Shown here: piece after piece, positions 16,450 to 25,635 of the stretch | Numbering within the stretch: position 1 is the stretch's first letter | How the letters are laid out: each line of letters begins with the position of its first letter | From: Pedobacter namyangjuensis | Lineage (GTDB): Bacteria > Bacteroidota > Bacteroidia > Sphingobacteriales > Sphingobacteriaceae | Direction of reading: 5' to 3' | DNA: 64,000 nucleotides | Assembly: GCF_003313325.1 (NCBI RefSeq) | Contig: NZ_QMHQ01000001.1 | Coordinates: forward strand, 1 to 64,000 | Position numbers and translations under genes: made by a program | Notes under the pieces: generated by a model | The model's database searches: none | What the model saw: the letters and a program-made list of their open reading frames with translations, nothing else | Told to the model about the DNA's origin: nothing

Positions 16450-17631
16450 TTATCTAGTATCTCCGAAATTAAATAGTAAGCTAAAACGTAAAGTATTAGC
16501 CAACGGACTTTTTTGTGGATTTGCCAACAAATAGGCAAAATCTATATTAAAAACATTGTATTTTAAGCCAGCGCCTAGAGTAAAATAACGTCTGTCACCT
16601 TTTTGTGGCGCTTCGTAAAAGTATCCTGCCCTAAGTGCAAATTGCTGATTGTACCAATATTCGGCACCAGCACCAATGCTAACTTCTTTAATCTCCTCGC
16701 TAAAACCACCTGGCGCATCGCTAAAAGAACCAAAAATACCACTAGGAACAGAACGATCTGGATCTTTACCAGCAATAATATCTCCATTGCTATTTCTAAT
16801 TGGTTGAGTTGGCACCAACAGTTTATTAAAATCTAGCGCAAAAGTAAATTGGCTATAATCATCTATAATTAAGGTAGTAGCGCCTCCAATTTTCATGTTT
16901 GTAGGCAAAAACTGTTCGCCACCGGTCTCTAAATAACTCATTTTCGTGCCGATATTAGAAAAGTTAGCACCTGCAGAAACAATGGCATCTTTACCAAAAA
17001 GAACGGTAGGCTTTTTATAAAATGCAGATACGTCTAACGCAAAAGCTGTACCGGCCTTTGTTTGCTGGCCAGCAGAAAACTGCCCTGAAGTTAAATTTGA
17101 ATAAATATATCTAGCGGTTGTTCCTAAAGAAAACTCTTCACCAAATCGCCTAGCGTAAGTTGCATCTAAAGCAAATTCATTCGGACTATAAATCCCTAAA
17201 TCCTGCATAAACAAATCTGTAAGCTGAATTTGGCCTAAAGAAAAATATCTTAAGGATGCGCCTAAAGTACTTACCTCGTCCAATTTGTAAAATCCACTAA
17301 TATAAGCAAGGTTAATATCCGGGACTAAGCTTTTAAGCCATGGACTGTAAGAGGCCGCGAATCCGTAAGGTTTTTCTAAAAAAGCCAATTTAGCAGGATT
17401 TATCCCCATAGCATTTGCATCCGGTAAAACAGCTACACCTGCATCGCCCATGCTACCGCTTCTGGCATCTGGAGAAATTAGCAAAAATGGAACGGCAGTA
17501 CGAATATTATTTGATTGACTACCGTTTGTTTGCGTACCTGGTTGCACAACTTGCCCTTTAACACTTAAGCTCAAAAATGTGGTTAGGAAAAGAAAGCCGG
17601 GTGCAATTACCCTTAGGTACTTCAAATTCAT
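16450..17631 (-). CDS. porV: Type IX secretion outer-membrane protein PorV (LptO)
   Basis: This 393-residue protein has a signal peptide (to about residue 26, KGQ) and a FadL-like outer-membrane barrel ending in an aromatic-rich strand (SLLFNF). The segment PFLLISPDARSGSMGDAGVA followed by NAMGINPAKLAF is typical of PorV. PorV shuttles type IX substrates from the translocon to the attachment complex. In F. johnsoniae porV, porU and gldJ are adjacent; here porV and gldJ are divergent with no porU between them. Confidence 0.92.
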   Translation of the reverse strand: MNLKYLRVIAPGFLFLTTFLSLSVKGQVVQPGTQTNGSQSNNIRTAVPFLLISPDARSGSMGDAGVAVLPDANAMGINPAKLAFLEKPYGFAASYSPWLKSLVPDINLAYISGFYKLDEVSTLGASLRYFSLGQIQLTDLFMQDLGIYSPNEFALDATYARRFGEEFSLGTTARYIYSNLTSGQFSAGQQTKAGTAFALDVSAFYKKPTVLFGKDAIVSAGANFSNIGTKMSYLETGGEQFLPTNMKIGGATTLIIDDYSQFTFALDFNKLLVPTQPIRNSNGDIIAGKDPDRSVPSGIFGSFSDAPGGFSEEIKEVSIGAGAEYWYNQQFALRAGYFYEAPQKGDRRYFTLGAGLKYNVFNIDFAYLLANPQKSPLANTLRFSLLFNFGDTR

Positions 17632-17635
17632 TTGC

Positions 17636-17664
17636 TAAAGATACGCATATTAAAGAGTAAGCAA
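17636..17664 (-). promoter_or_regulatory. Candidate porV promoter
   Basis: On the minus strand TTG (17662-17664) lies 18 bases before TATCTTTA (17636-17643), one mismatch from TAnnTTTG. It would start transcription very close to the porV ATG at 17631, so it is only tentative. Confidence 0.35.
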
Positions 17665-17940
17665 GATAACATACAACTTGGTAATTTCAAAGCCTATTTA
17701 ACTACATTTTAAGGCAGAGATTCATTAAAAAAACAGTTAAAAAAATGCGTTCAAACAGCTGTATTACAGTTAAAAACAAAATTTATAAGAAAAATTGCAC
17801 CAAATTACAATAAAGCCAAAATCCTTTCGTTACTACATATCGTTAAGCGCTTATTTTTATAAATACATACGTTTAAGTTTGAAATGAAATTTCAGCTATT
17901 AACTAAAAAGAAACACCAGCAGAACTTTAGCAAAGTTTTT

Positions 17941-17973
17941 TTTGGCGGATAATTCTTTTTTTACGTATTTTTA
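17941..17973 (+). promoter_or_regulatory. Candidate gldJ promoter
   Basis: TTTG (17941-17944) is 21 bases upstream of TATTTTTA (17966-17973), seven of eight matches to the -7 consensus. The predicted start gives a 5' leader of about 20 bases before the ATG at 18001. Confidence 0.5.
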
Positions 17974-18000
17974 TCACTCAAGTGTTACATAGACACATAT

Positions 18001-19575
18001 ATGAAAAAAACATACCTATATTTATTTACGTTTTTGTTTATTGTTTCAGGATTTACCGCATGTAAATCAAAAAAGAACGATTCGCAGTCAGTTTCTAGCA
18101 AAACCGGTTACAAGTATAACGACAGGACAAACGGAGGTTTCGAAGTTGCAAAATACAAACGTGGTCCGGCTGGTACTGGGTTGGTTGAGATTGAAGGTGG
18201 CCAGTTTATTATGGGCGGAAGTGCTGTAGATATTCCTGGCCAAGACATGAGTAGCTACACTACAAAAAGAGAGGTTACCGTAAGCTCATTCTATATGGAT
18301 GAAACTGAGGTTTCTAACACAAACTGGCTAGAATACCTTTATTGGATAAAACGTACTTATCCAACTGATGCACAATACTACTATGAGGAGTTGCCAGACA
18401 CATTGGTATGGCGTAGACCATTATCTTTTAACGAACCTTTTGTAAACAATTATCTTAGACATCCAGCTTACCAGAATTACCCAGTTGTGGGTGTTAGTGC
18501 TAAACAGGCAGAAAGATATTGCGTTTGGAGAACCGATATGGTTAACGAGAAGATGTTGAGAGACAAAGGTTATATGCAAACTTTTGCAGAACTTAATGGT
18601 ACCGGAAGAGGCAATGCCGCTCCGACTGCCGCCAAATCTACTCAGCCATTTAACACCGAAGTTTACCTTAATGGTCAAATAGATGACAAGGGCAGAAATG
18701 CTAAACAAGATTTAAATCCTGGCGCTACTGGCACTGCTACTGCTGGCGGAAGAAATGGTGGCCCTACAAGAAATGTAAGACTAGAAGATGGTGTAATTTT
18801 ACAGCCTTTTAGGTTACCAACAGAAGCAGAGTGGGAATATGCGGCTTTGGGTCTTATTGGAAACACGCAATATGAAAATATTAACGACAAAAAGATATAT
18901 CCTTGGAATGGTTTAGGTATAACCTCGGCTAAAAAATCAACCAGAGGTTTAATCTTGGCCAACTTTAAGAGAGCCAAAGGCGATTATATGGGTGTTGGTG
19001 GTTCGTTAAACGATAAGGCAGCATTTACGCAAGATGTAAAAGCTTATCCAGCAAATGATTTCGGTTTATATAACATGGCTGGAAACGTAAACGAATGGGT
19101 TGCCGATGTTTATCGTGCTACAACTTTTGAACAAGCAGATGCGTTGAATCCATTTAGAGGTAACCAATTCCAAAATAAAGACAGAGATCCAATTAGTGGC
19201 CAACTTAAACAAGACAAGTATGGCAAGCCAGAAATGGTTAAAGCTAACTCGGGCGTAAAACAAACTTGGGAAGAGCTACAAGCAGGCAAAGCGGCTGGTA
19301 ACACTGGTACATCTACTTATAACGCCGATCAGCGTGGTTACCGCGACGAACAATCTGCCTTATACGGAATAACGACATTAGTAAACGACAAATCGAGAGT
19401 TTACAAGGGTGGCTCTTGGGATGACCAGGCTCAATGGTTAAATCCTGCTACGAGAAGGCATTTACAAGAAGATGAATCTACTGCGGATATTGGCTTCCGT
19501 TGTGCTATGACTATGCTTGGATCTTCTGAAATTAGATCGTCTGGAAAACCTCAATTTAAAAAGAACGGTAGATAA
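18001..19575 (+). CDS. gldJ: Gliding motility/type IX lipoprotein GldJ (SUMF1/FGE-domain)
   Basis: This 524-residue protein has a lipoprotein signal with lipobox SGFTAC (Cys21) and a long sulfatase-modifying-factor-like domain starting near GLVEIEGGQFIMGG and ending in the FGE-type KGGSWDDQAQW...GFRCAM. GldJ is required with GldK to build the type IX machinery and gliding apparatus on the inner face of the outer membrane. GldK shares the fold, but adjacency to porV, as in other Bacteroidota, favours GldJ. It ends at a shared terminator. Confidence 0.88.
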   Translation: MKKTYLYLFTFLFIVSGFTACKSKKNDSQSVSSKTGYKYNDRTNGGFEVAKYKRGPAGTGLVEIEGGQFIMGGSAVDIPGQDMSSYTTKREVTVSSFYMDETEVSNTNWLEYLYWIKRTYPTDAQYYYEELPDTLVWRRPLSFNEPFVNNYLRHPAYQNYPVVGVSAKQAERYCVWRTDMVNEKMLRDKGYMQTFAELNGTGRGNAAPTAAKSTQPFNTEVYLNGQIDDKGRNAKQDLNPGATGTATAGGRNGGPTRNVRLEDGVILQPFRLPTEAEWEYAALGLIGNTQYENINDKKIYPWNGLGITSAKKSTRGLILANFKRAKGDYMGVGGSLNDKAAFTQDVKAYPANDFGLYNMAGNVNEWVADVYRATTFEQADALNPFRGNQFQNKDRDPISGQLKQDKYGKPEMVKANSGVKQTWEELQAGKAAGNTGTSTYNADQRGYRDEQSALYGITTLVNDKSRVYKGGSWDDQAQWLNPATRRHLQEDESTADIGFRCAMTMLGSSEIRSSGKPQFKKNGR

Positions 19576-19591
19576 TTAAAAAATTAGACAT

Positions 19592-19627
19592 AAAAAAAGG
19601 ATGCAATCAGTTTTGCATCCTTTTTTT
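19592..19627. terminator. Bidirectional terminator between gldJ and the biotinyl protein
   Basis: AAAAAAAGGATGCAA (19592-19606) pairs perfectly with TTGCATCCTTTTTTT (19613-19627) around a six-base loop. Both strands gain a U-run, so it serves the convergent genes on both sides. Confidence 0.92.
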
Positions 19628-19630
19628 GTT

Positions 19631-20131
19631 TTAGCTAAAGCTCACTAAAAGTTCATTCTTCTCTACCTTATCACCTTGCTTAATTTCTATTTTCTTTATA
19701 ATTCCGTCTGTAGGCGACTTAATCATATTTTCCATTTTCATAGCCTCTAATACTAGCAGACTATCGCCTTTCTTAATTTCGTCGCCTTCGTTAACTAAAA
19801 TATTTAATACCAAACCGGGCATTGGTGCTTTAACCTGTTGAATTTTATTGGCGGTTAAGTTATCCATGCCTAATTGTTGCAGTAACTGATCAAATTGGTC
19901 TTTAATTGTTAAGCTATAAGGCTTTCCGTTTACTTTAACAATTGCAGTTTTACTTGCTTTGTCTAACTCTTCAACTTCAACTCGGTAAGATTTATTGTTG
20001 ATTATTATGTGCGATGTATTATTATTCAACGAAATGCTATCCAACACAAGCGCTTCGTTATTAACGATAATGGCCTGTTTATCTATAGAAATATCGAAAT
20101 TATAATTATCGCCTACTTTTACTTGATACAT
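19631..20131 (-). CDS. Biotin/lipoyl carrier protein, acetyl- or propionyl-CoA carboxylase carrier subunit
   Basis: This 166-residue protein has a C-terminal biotinyl domain with APMPG (102-106) and AMKM (130-133), so Lys132 is the biotinylation site. An N-terminal beta-rich segment of about 90 residues precedes a linker, as in stand-alone carrier subunits of acyl-CoA or oxaloacetate-type carboxylases. No biotin carboxylase or carboxyltransferase gene lies in view, so the partner is unknown. It is the last gene of the operon starting at DedA and follows the DUF4159 gene by one base. Confidence 0.85.
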   Translation of the reverse strand: MYQVKVGDNYNFDISIDKQAIIVNNEALVLDSISLNNNTSHIIINNKSYRVEVEELDKASKTAIVKVNGKPYSLTIKDQFDQLLQQLGMDNLTANKIQQVKAPMPGLVLNILVNEGDEIKKGDSLLVLEAMKMENMIKSPTDGIIKKIEIKQGDKVEKNELLVSFS

Positions 20132-20132
20132 A

Positions 20133-20867
20133 TTATATTGTTAATGCGTACTGAACCAAATTTGCGCCCATTTTTAAGGCCTTATTTCTGCTCTCTTGCG
20201 TATCTGTAGGATATGTTCCTAGATCCTCCCAACCATTGCCTAAATCGCTCTCAAAAGTGTAATAACAAACAACTCTGCCTTTCCAAATCAAAGCGAAACC
20301 CTGTGGTCTTTTTCCATCGTGTTCGTGAATTTTGGGTAAGCCGTTTGGGAATTTAAACTTTTGATTATAAATTTTATGATTTACAGGTAACTCTACAAAA
20401 CTCAACTCAGGAAAGACCTTTTTCATCTGAGGTCGAATAAACTTATCCAATCCGTAATTATCATCGATATGCAGAAAACCACCTCCGGTTAAATATTTGC
20501 GCAAATTGGACGCCTCTTGATCGTTGAAAACAACGTTGCCATGTCCTGTTAAGTAAACGAATGGATAGCTAAAAAGTTCAGCACTGCCAACTTCTACCAC
20601 CACCTCGTCGGGTGCGAAGTTTGTAGACAGGTTTTTATTGCAGAAATCTATAAGATTTGGAAGCGCTGTTCTGTTTCCGTACCAATCTCCACCTCCGGCA
20701 TACTTAAGTTTGCCCATTTTATAGGTAGGGGCCTTAAAACTAGACAGAAAGATTAAAGATAAAAGAATAAGGATAAAAGAATAAGAACGAAATAAGCAAA
20801 AAGGGTTACAGTTATTTTTGGAAATACTGAATATTTTTTTAATCCTTGTTCCTTGCTCCTTAGTCAT
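20133..20867 (-). CDS. DUF4159 domain protein
   Basis: This 244-residue protein has a basic N-terminus, one hydrophobic segment (about residues 28-46) and a DUF4159 domain with KYAGGGDWYG, FVYLTGHG, GGFLHIDD and FIRPQMKKVFP. The fold resembles glutamine-amidotransferase-like domains of membrane-anchored periplasmic proteins in Bacteroidota, but its activity is unknown. Its start overlaps the rsmE stop by eight bases, which indicates coupling. Confidence 0.85.
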   Translation of the reverse strand: MTKEQGTRIKKIFSISKNNCNPFCLFRSYSFILILLSLIFLSSFKAPTYKMGKLKYAGGGDWYGNRTALPNLIDFCNKNLSTNFAPDEVVVEVGSAELFSYPFVYLTGHGNVVFNDQEASNLRKYLTGGGFLHIDDNYGLDKFIRPQMKKVFPELSFVELPVNHKIYNQKFKFPNGLPKIHEHDGKRPQGFALIWKGRVVCYYTFESDLGNGWEDLGTYPTDTQESRNKALKMGANLVQYALTI

Positions 20868-21570
20868 TAATCCTATTTAAAAAATTAACCTCGAAACATC
20901 CCGCTAAAGCAGCTGTTTCTGTTCGTAACCTGGTATTACCTAAAGTTACGGGTTTATATCCATTCTGCAAAGCAATCTCAAGTTCGGCAGGGCTAAAATC
21001 TCCCTCTGGGCCAATTAAAAGCAGGCAAGTTTCTGTAGGTTTGATTAACTGATTAATATAGCTTTTATCACCATCCATACAATGTGCGATAAGTTTATTC
21101 CCATGGCTCTGTTTAGCTAAAAACTGTGCAAACGTTACGGCTTGATTAACTTTAGGATGATATGCTGTTAGGGACTGTTTTACTGCTGCAGTAACAACTT
21201 TTTCTAATCGATCTTCCTTAACAATTTTCCGTTCAGAACGGTCGCAAATGATTGGGGTAATTTCATCTATTCCTATCTCGGTGGCTTTTTCTAAAAACCA
21301 CTCAAGTCTGTCGATGTTTTTTGTAGGTGCTATTGCGATATGAAGGTAATGATTTCGCTTGCCAAAATCGCTCTGCTTATTAACAACCTTCAGTTGAACA
21401 TTTTTTTTGTTAATGTTAGTTAATTCTGCTTCATATAAGCCACCCACACCATCTATTAAATGAACAACATCACCAACTTCGAGTCTCAAAACTCTGCTAC
21501 AATGTTTACTTTCCTCTTCATTTAAGGTGTAGGTGTCGTTGGCAATATCTGGTGTGTAAAAAACTTGCAT
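20860..21570 (-). CDS. rsmE: 16S rRNA (uracil-1498-N3)-methyltransferase RsmE
   Basis: This 236-residue SPOUT methyltransferase has an N-terminal PUA-like domain and the C-terminal trefoil-knot motif LLIGPEGDFSPAE, with TLGNTRLRTETAAL following. RsmE methylates U1498 of 16S rRNA using S-adenosylmethionine on the assembled 30S subunit. Length is normal. It lies six bases downstream of the CNNM/CorC gene and overlaps the DUF4159 gene. Confidence 0.95.
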   Translation of the reverse strand: MQVFYTPDIANDTYTLNEEESKHCSRVLRLEVGDVVHLIDGVGGLYEAELTNINKKNVQLKVVNKQSDFGKRNHYLHIAIAPTKNIDRLEWFLEKATEIGIDEITPIICDRSERKIVKEDRLEKVVTAAVKQSLTAYHPKVNQAVTFAQFLAKQSHGNKLIAHCMDGDKSYINQLIKPTETCLLLIGPEGDFSPAELEIALQNGYKPVTLGNTRLRTETAALAGCFEVNFLNRIND

Positions 21571-21576
21571 TATTTT

Positions 21577-23001
21577 CTAATGCAAGTCTACCATATCACT
21601 CTTATTAATAACTAATTCGAGCTTGATTGTTTCGATATTTTGTTCTGTTTTTTTAAGAATGGTAAACAAATAACCATAACATTCTTCACTGTCGCCCACC
21701 TCTGGTATTTTACCAAATGCATGCGAGACTAATCCGCCGACGGTATCAAAATCTTCATCTTCTGGCAAATCATGAGGTAAATGCTCGTTAACATCATAAA
21801 CGGTAGCATAAGCATTTATAACAAATTCCGTTTCAGAAATTTTCTCCACATTTGGTTTTTCCTCATCGTACTCGTCTTGGATTTCGCCGACAATTTCTTC
21901 TACAATATCCTCTAATGTTACCATACCAGCAGTTCCACCAAATTCATCAATAACAATGGCTATTTGAATGCGTTTTTGTTGTAACTCGCTTAGGAGATCG
22001 TTAATCTTTTTAGTCTCTGGCACAAAATAAGGTTTACGAATGATGTCGCTAAGCGCCCAATCCTTATTGCTTGCCAAGAGTGGTAAAACATCTTTAGCGT
22101 GAATAATACCTATAATCTTATCAATAATATCATCGTAAACTGGTAAACGAGAATAGCCCTCAGAAATAATTCTCTTCACCACCTCATCTTTTGACGTACT
22201 TAACTCGATACCAGAAATTTTGGTTCGAGGTACCATGATATTTTTAACTACACGCTCATTAAAATCGAAAACGTTTTTAATCAACTCGTGCTCATTATCT
22301 TCCAGCGCACCACTTTCTTTACCTTGATCTAAAAGGTATTGCAACTCCTCATTACTGTGCAACGACTCATGCCCACCGGCAGCATTAATTCCGAATGGTT
22401 TTAGAATTATAGTGGCTAAGCCATTTAAAGCCCAAATAAATGGTCTAAAAACAATGTAGAACACTTGCAAAGGTGCAGACACAAATAAGGTTGTAGCTAC
22501 AGGCCTTTGAATTGCTAATGATTTAGGGGCAAGCTCTCCAAATACAATATGCATAATAGTAATAACAGAAAACGCAACTATTGTAGAAGCAGAGCTTACA
22601 AATGTAGCACTTACAGTTAAATCAAAACTGTTGAACATATTAAGGAAAACGGTATGTAAAACACCTTCACCAACCCAACCTAAGCCTAATGACGCCAAGG
22701 TAATACCCAATTGTGTAGCGGCTAAATATCCATCTAAATTATGAACGATATTTTTAGCCATTTTACCAACGCTACTGCCAGATTTAGCTTTTATCTCAAT
22801 TTGAGAGGCTCTAACTTTTACAATTGCAAACTCTGCTGCAACGAAAAAACCATTTAAGAAAACAAGAAAAAGTGCAAATAATAAACGCCAACCTATCGAA
22901 CCTCCATCGCTGTCTGTGTTAGCGACAACAACGGCTAATATTGGGGCTGGAATAAATGCACTAAGAATTGTTAATGCTGACATACTGACGGGGTAAACCA
23001 T
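21577..23001 (-). CDS. CNNM/CorC-family membrane protein with CBS domains
   Basis: This 474-residue protein has an N-terminal DUF21/CNNM membrane domain with about four hydrophobic segments (including FLNGFFVAAEFAIVKVRASQI), two CBS domains (around MVPRTKISGI and DEFGGTAGMVTLEDIVEEIVGEI), and a C-terminal CorC/HlyC domain. The family is linked to magnesium and cobalt efflux; the old name hemolysin is misleading. GldE of gliding bacteria is a relative, but I cannot show that this is GldE. Its ATG overlaps the ppa stop by one base (TAATG). Confidence 0.88.
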   Translation of the reverse strand: MVYPVSMSALTILSAFIPAPILAVVVANTDSDGGSIGWRLLFALFLVFLNGFFVAAEFAIVKVRASQIEIKAKSGSSVGKMAKNIVHNLDGYLAATQLGITLASLGLGWVGEGVLHTVFLNMFNSFDLTVSATFVSSASTIVAFSVITIMHIVFGELAPKSLAIQRPVATTLFVSAPLQVFYIVFRPFIWALNGLATIILKPFGINAAGGHESLHSNEELQYLLDQGKESGALEDNEHELIKNVFDFNERVVKNIMVPRTKISGIELSTSKDEVVKRIISEGYSRLPVYDDIIDKIIGIIHAKDVLPLLASNKDWALSDIIRKPYFVPETKKINDLLSELQQKRIQIAIVIDEFGGTAGMVTLEDIVEEIVGEIQDEYDEEKPNVEKISETEFVINAYATVYDVNEHLPHDLPEDEDFDTVGGLVSHAFGKIPEVGDSEECYGYLFTILKKTEQNIETIKLELVINKSDMVDLH

Positions 23002-23552
23002 TAAGCGTTATTTCTAAATTTCTTATCGTAAAGCTCAATACTTTCTTGTATCACTTTGTGTGCATAACGTACACCTAGTAGATGTTCAATTGTAACTTGC
23101 TTTTCTTCTAATGCCTTATAATCTTGAAAGAATTTAACGATTTCTTTCATCGTGTGTGGTGGCAATTCGTGTAAATCGTTAATGTAGTTAACAGACATAT
23201 CGTTTTTTGCTACCGCGATAATTTTATCATCTTGCTCCCCATTATCCACCATGTGCATTACACCGATAACTTTCGCTTCGATAATGGTCATTGGGTAAAC
23301 ATCTACAGAGCATAATACTAAAATATCCAATGGGTCATTATCATCACAATATGTTTGTGGGATAAAGCCATAGTTTGCCGGATACATTACAGACGAAAAC
23401 AAAACCCTATCTAACTTAATTAAGTTAGAGTCTTTGTCAATCTCGTACTTCGCTTTAGAACCTTTAGGAATTTCGATAATTGCATTTACAACTTCAGGCA
23501 AGTTTTGACCTGGAGATACGCTGTGCCACGGATGGTGATCTTCTTTACTCAT
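23001..23552 (-). CDS. ppa: Inorganic pyrophosphatase
   Basis: Soluble family I pyrophosphatase that hydrolyses PPi to phosphate. The signature [11 protein letters not shown] and active-site residues in [10 protein letters not shown] and YPANYGFIP are present. An upstream Met at 23576 would extend it by eight residues, but Met at 23552 ([10 protein letters not shown]) fits the family start better and reduces the overlap with DedA to eight bases. The shorter form has 183 residues. Position between DedA and CNNM/CorC is operonic. Confidence 0.93.
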   Translation of the reverse strand: MSKEDHHPWHSVSPGQNLPEVVNAIIEIPKGSKAKYEIDKDSNLIKLDRVLFSSVMYPANYGFIPQTYCDDNDPLDILVLCSVDVYPMTIIEAKVIGVMHMVDNGEQDDKIIAVAKNDMSVNYINDLHELPPHTMKEIVKFFQDYKALEEKQVTIEHLLGVRYAHKVIQESIELYDKKFRNNA

Positions 23553-24216
23553 TTTTTTCTTCAATGTCTGGCTCATTTTCGTCGCCCACTTTTATCACTC
23601 TCTTCTTTACAAATGTAATTATTAAAGGTATGGTGGTAATTAAAATAAAGCCTATAATTATATAAACCAAATATTCTTCTATTTGTTCGGCAAATCGTTT
23701 GCCTAAAAAATATCCCAACAAAGTTAATGAAGCAATCCATAAAATTGCACCAAGTATGTTATAAAATGCAAATTTTCTGATATCGAGCTTAACAACGCCA
23801 GCAAAAATTGGTGCAAAGGTTCTAACTATTGGTACAAAACGCCCCATAATTAAAGCAAAGGCACCTTGTTTTCTGTAATATTGCTCTGCCGCTAGTAAAT
23901 ATCTCTTCTTAAAAAAGAAAGTATCCTTACGCTTGTACAGTACAGGGCCTGTTTTACGTCCAAACCAGTAACCGGTAAAATTGCCGGCAATTGCTGATAT
24001 AATTAAACTAAAAATTAGCACAGAAATGTTTACATCTAGCTTACCTGTAGCTACAAACATGCCTGCCAAAAATAATAGATAATCTCCTGGAAGGAAGAAG
24101 CCAAAGAACAAACCTGTCTCGGCGAATATTACAAATACAACAACGTAAAAACCACCCTCGCGTAAAAGCTTCTCAGGGTCGATAAAATGCTGTAATGAAT
24201 TCCAGAATTCTTGCAT
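23545..24216 (-). CDS. DedA-family membrane protein
   Basis: This 223-residue integral membrane protein has about five hydrophobic segments. It has the DedA signatures [18 protein letters not shown] near the N-terminus and [16 protein letters not shown] in the middle, with the conserved Arg residues. DedA proteins are proposed lipid scramblases or transporters, including for undecaprenyl phosphate and phosphatidylethanolamine. It is first in the operon to 19631, with a hairpin four bases before its ATG. Confidence 0.9.
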   Translation of the reverse strand: MQEFWNSLQHFIDPEKLLREGGFYVVVFVIFAETGLFFGFFLPGDYLLFLAGMFVATGKLDVNISVLIFSLIISAIAGNFTGYWFGRKTGPVLYKRKDTFFFKKRYLLAAEQYYRKQGAFALIMGRFVPIVRTFAPIFAGVVKLDIRKFAFYNILGAILWIASLTLLGYFLGKRFAEQIEEYLVYIIIGFILITTIPLIITFVKKRVIKVGDENEPDIEEKNE

Positions 24217-24219
24217 AGT

Positions 24220-24252
24220 TAGATTATTTGTAAAACTACAAATAATAATCTA
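24220..24252 (-). other. Hairpin between nuoN and dedA
   Basis: The arms 24220-24231 and 24238-24252 pair along 12 bp with a three-base bulge. It lies after the nuoN stop and four bases before the dedA ATG. A U-run is lacking, so it may be a processing or translation-control structure rather than a terminator. Confidence 0.45.
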
Positions 24253-24260
24253 TATGAAGT

Positions 24261-25634
24261 TTATATCAAATTTAAAATAATTGATGGATAAACTCCTAGC
24301 AATAAGGTAACTATTACCGACAACACCAAAACTAACTTATACTGCATTGGTGTGTTCAACTCTACTTCTTCGCCATCCTTAAACCACACTGCTATAATTA
24401 CCTTAAAATAGTAATAGAAGCCTACTAATGCATTTAAAATAGCAATTACAACTAAAGCAGTTTGGTAGTTCTCCATTACGTTTAAAAACATAAGGTATTT
24501 ACCTATAAAACCAGCAGTTAGCGGGATACCTGCTAAAGACAACATTGCTACGGTTAGTGAAAACGCCGCTAACGGGTTTCGTTTACCCAAACCATTAAAG
24601 CTTTCGATACTATCGCTACCTGTTTTTTGTTTAACCAAAATTAAAATAGCAAAGGCAATAATACTTGCAAAGGTATAAGCAGCAGCATAAACTAGTACAT
24701 TACTTGCAGAGTTTGCAGTAAGTACCACTAGTGAGAATAACAAATAACCTGCGTGAGAAATACTAGAGTAAGCTAACATTCTCTTGAAGTTTTTTTGGTA
24801 TAATGCAGTAATGTTACCTACACACAAAGTGATAATGACAATTACCATTAATGCAGGCATCCAGAAATCGTGTAACGGCTCGAAAGCACCGGCAAACAAT
24901 CTTAAAAACGCAGCGAAACCTGCCGTTTTAACAACAGTTGACATAAATGCTGTAATTAAAGATGGTGAGCCTTCGTAAACATCCGGTGTCCAGAAGTGAA
25001 AAGGTGCAGCGCCAACTTTAAAGCAAAGCCCAATCATCATTAAAATGATGCCCGGGTAGAATAATGGCGAAACAGATTTTACATTATTAACCAGGTTTTG
25101 TTGAATAACAGTAATATCGAAAGATCCTGTTGCGCCGTAAATCAAGGCAATACCAAATAACAAAAATCCGGTAGAAAAAGCGCCCATTAAGAAATATTTC
25201 AAAGAAGCTTCGTTTGACGCGAAGTTAAGTTTTCGAATACCTGCTAAAATGTACAAACTAACCGACATAATCTCCAACCCGACGAAAAGCATAGCCATAT
25301 TCTGGTACGAAACCATAATAATCATTCCTGTTAAGGCAAAAAGAATTAACGTGAAATATTCTGCTACATTCTCACTGTCTTTAGCAAAATAGTTCTGGGT
25401 TAGCAAAAAGATAAATAAGGTTCCAATTATGGTAATCGATGAAAATGCCAAGGCGAAATTATCCATCTGCATCATCCCAAAATAAGTTGCATTAGTACCC
25501 CAAGCACTTGCAGCAAAACCCAAGGCTACTAAAAGACCTAAAATGGTAAGCGGTAATAAAGCCTTTTTTGCTTTAAACAAACCCGCATAAAGTACTACTA
25601 AAGCCGAAACGGCAATGGTTATAATTATATTCAT
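24261..25634 (-). CDS. nuoN: NADH-quinone oxidoreductase subunit N
   Basis: This 457-residue polytopic antiporter-like subunit of complex I is one of the three proton-pumping modules. It has about 14 hydrophobic segments, a conserved glutamate in the FVGLEIMSVSLYILAG region, and lysine-containing helices such as ISHAGYLLF and SLAGIPLTAGF. It lies one base downstream of nuoM and closes the nuo operon. Confidence 0.97.
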   Translation of the reverse strand: MNIIITIAVSALVVLYAGLFKAKKALLPLTILGLLVALGFAASAWGTNATYFGMMQMDNFALAFSSITIIGTLFIFLLTQNYFAKDSENVAEYFTLILFALTGMIIMVSYQNMAMLFVGLEIMSVSLYILAGIRKLNFASNEASLKYFLMGAFSTGFLLFGIALIYGATGSFDITVIQQNLVNNVKSVSPLFYPGIILMMIGLCFKVGAAPFHFWTPDVYEGSPSLITAFMSTVVKTAGFAAFLRLFAGAFEPLHDFWMPALMVIVIITLCVGNITALYQKNFKRMLAYSSISHAGYLLFSLVVLTANSASNVLVYAAAYTFASIIAFAILILVKQKTGSDSIESFNGLGKRNPLAAFSLTVAMLSLAGIPLTAGFIGKYLMFLNVMENYQTALVVIAILNALVGFYYYFKVIIAVWFKDGEEVELNTPMQYKLVLVLSVIVTLLLGVYPSIILNLI

Positions 25635-25635
25635 T

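Larger units (their letters stand above)
17632..18000. promoter_or_regulatory. Divergent promoter region between porV and gldJ
   Basis: A 369-base AT-rich spacer without a supportable gene. It contains a candidate porV promoter at its left edge and a candidate gldJ promoter at its right. A short 6-bp hairpin (17923-17937) with a T-run precedes the gldJ promoter. No porU remnant was recognised. Confidence 0.5.

Noticed and set aside
17923..17937. Hairpin with T-run as a terminator
   Set aside because: Only a 6-bp AT-rich stem, with no plus-strand gene upstream to end.
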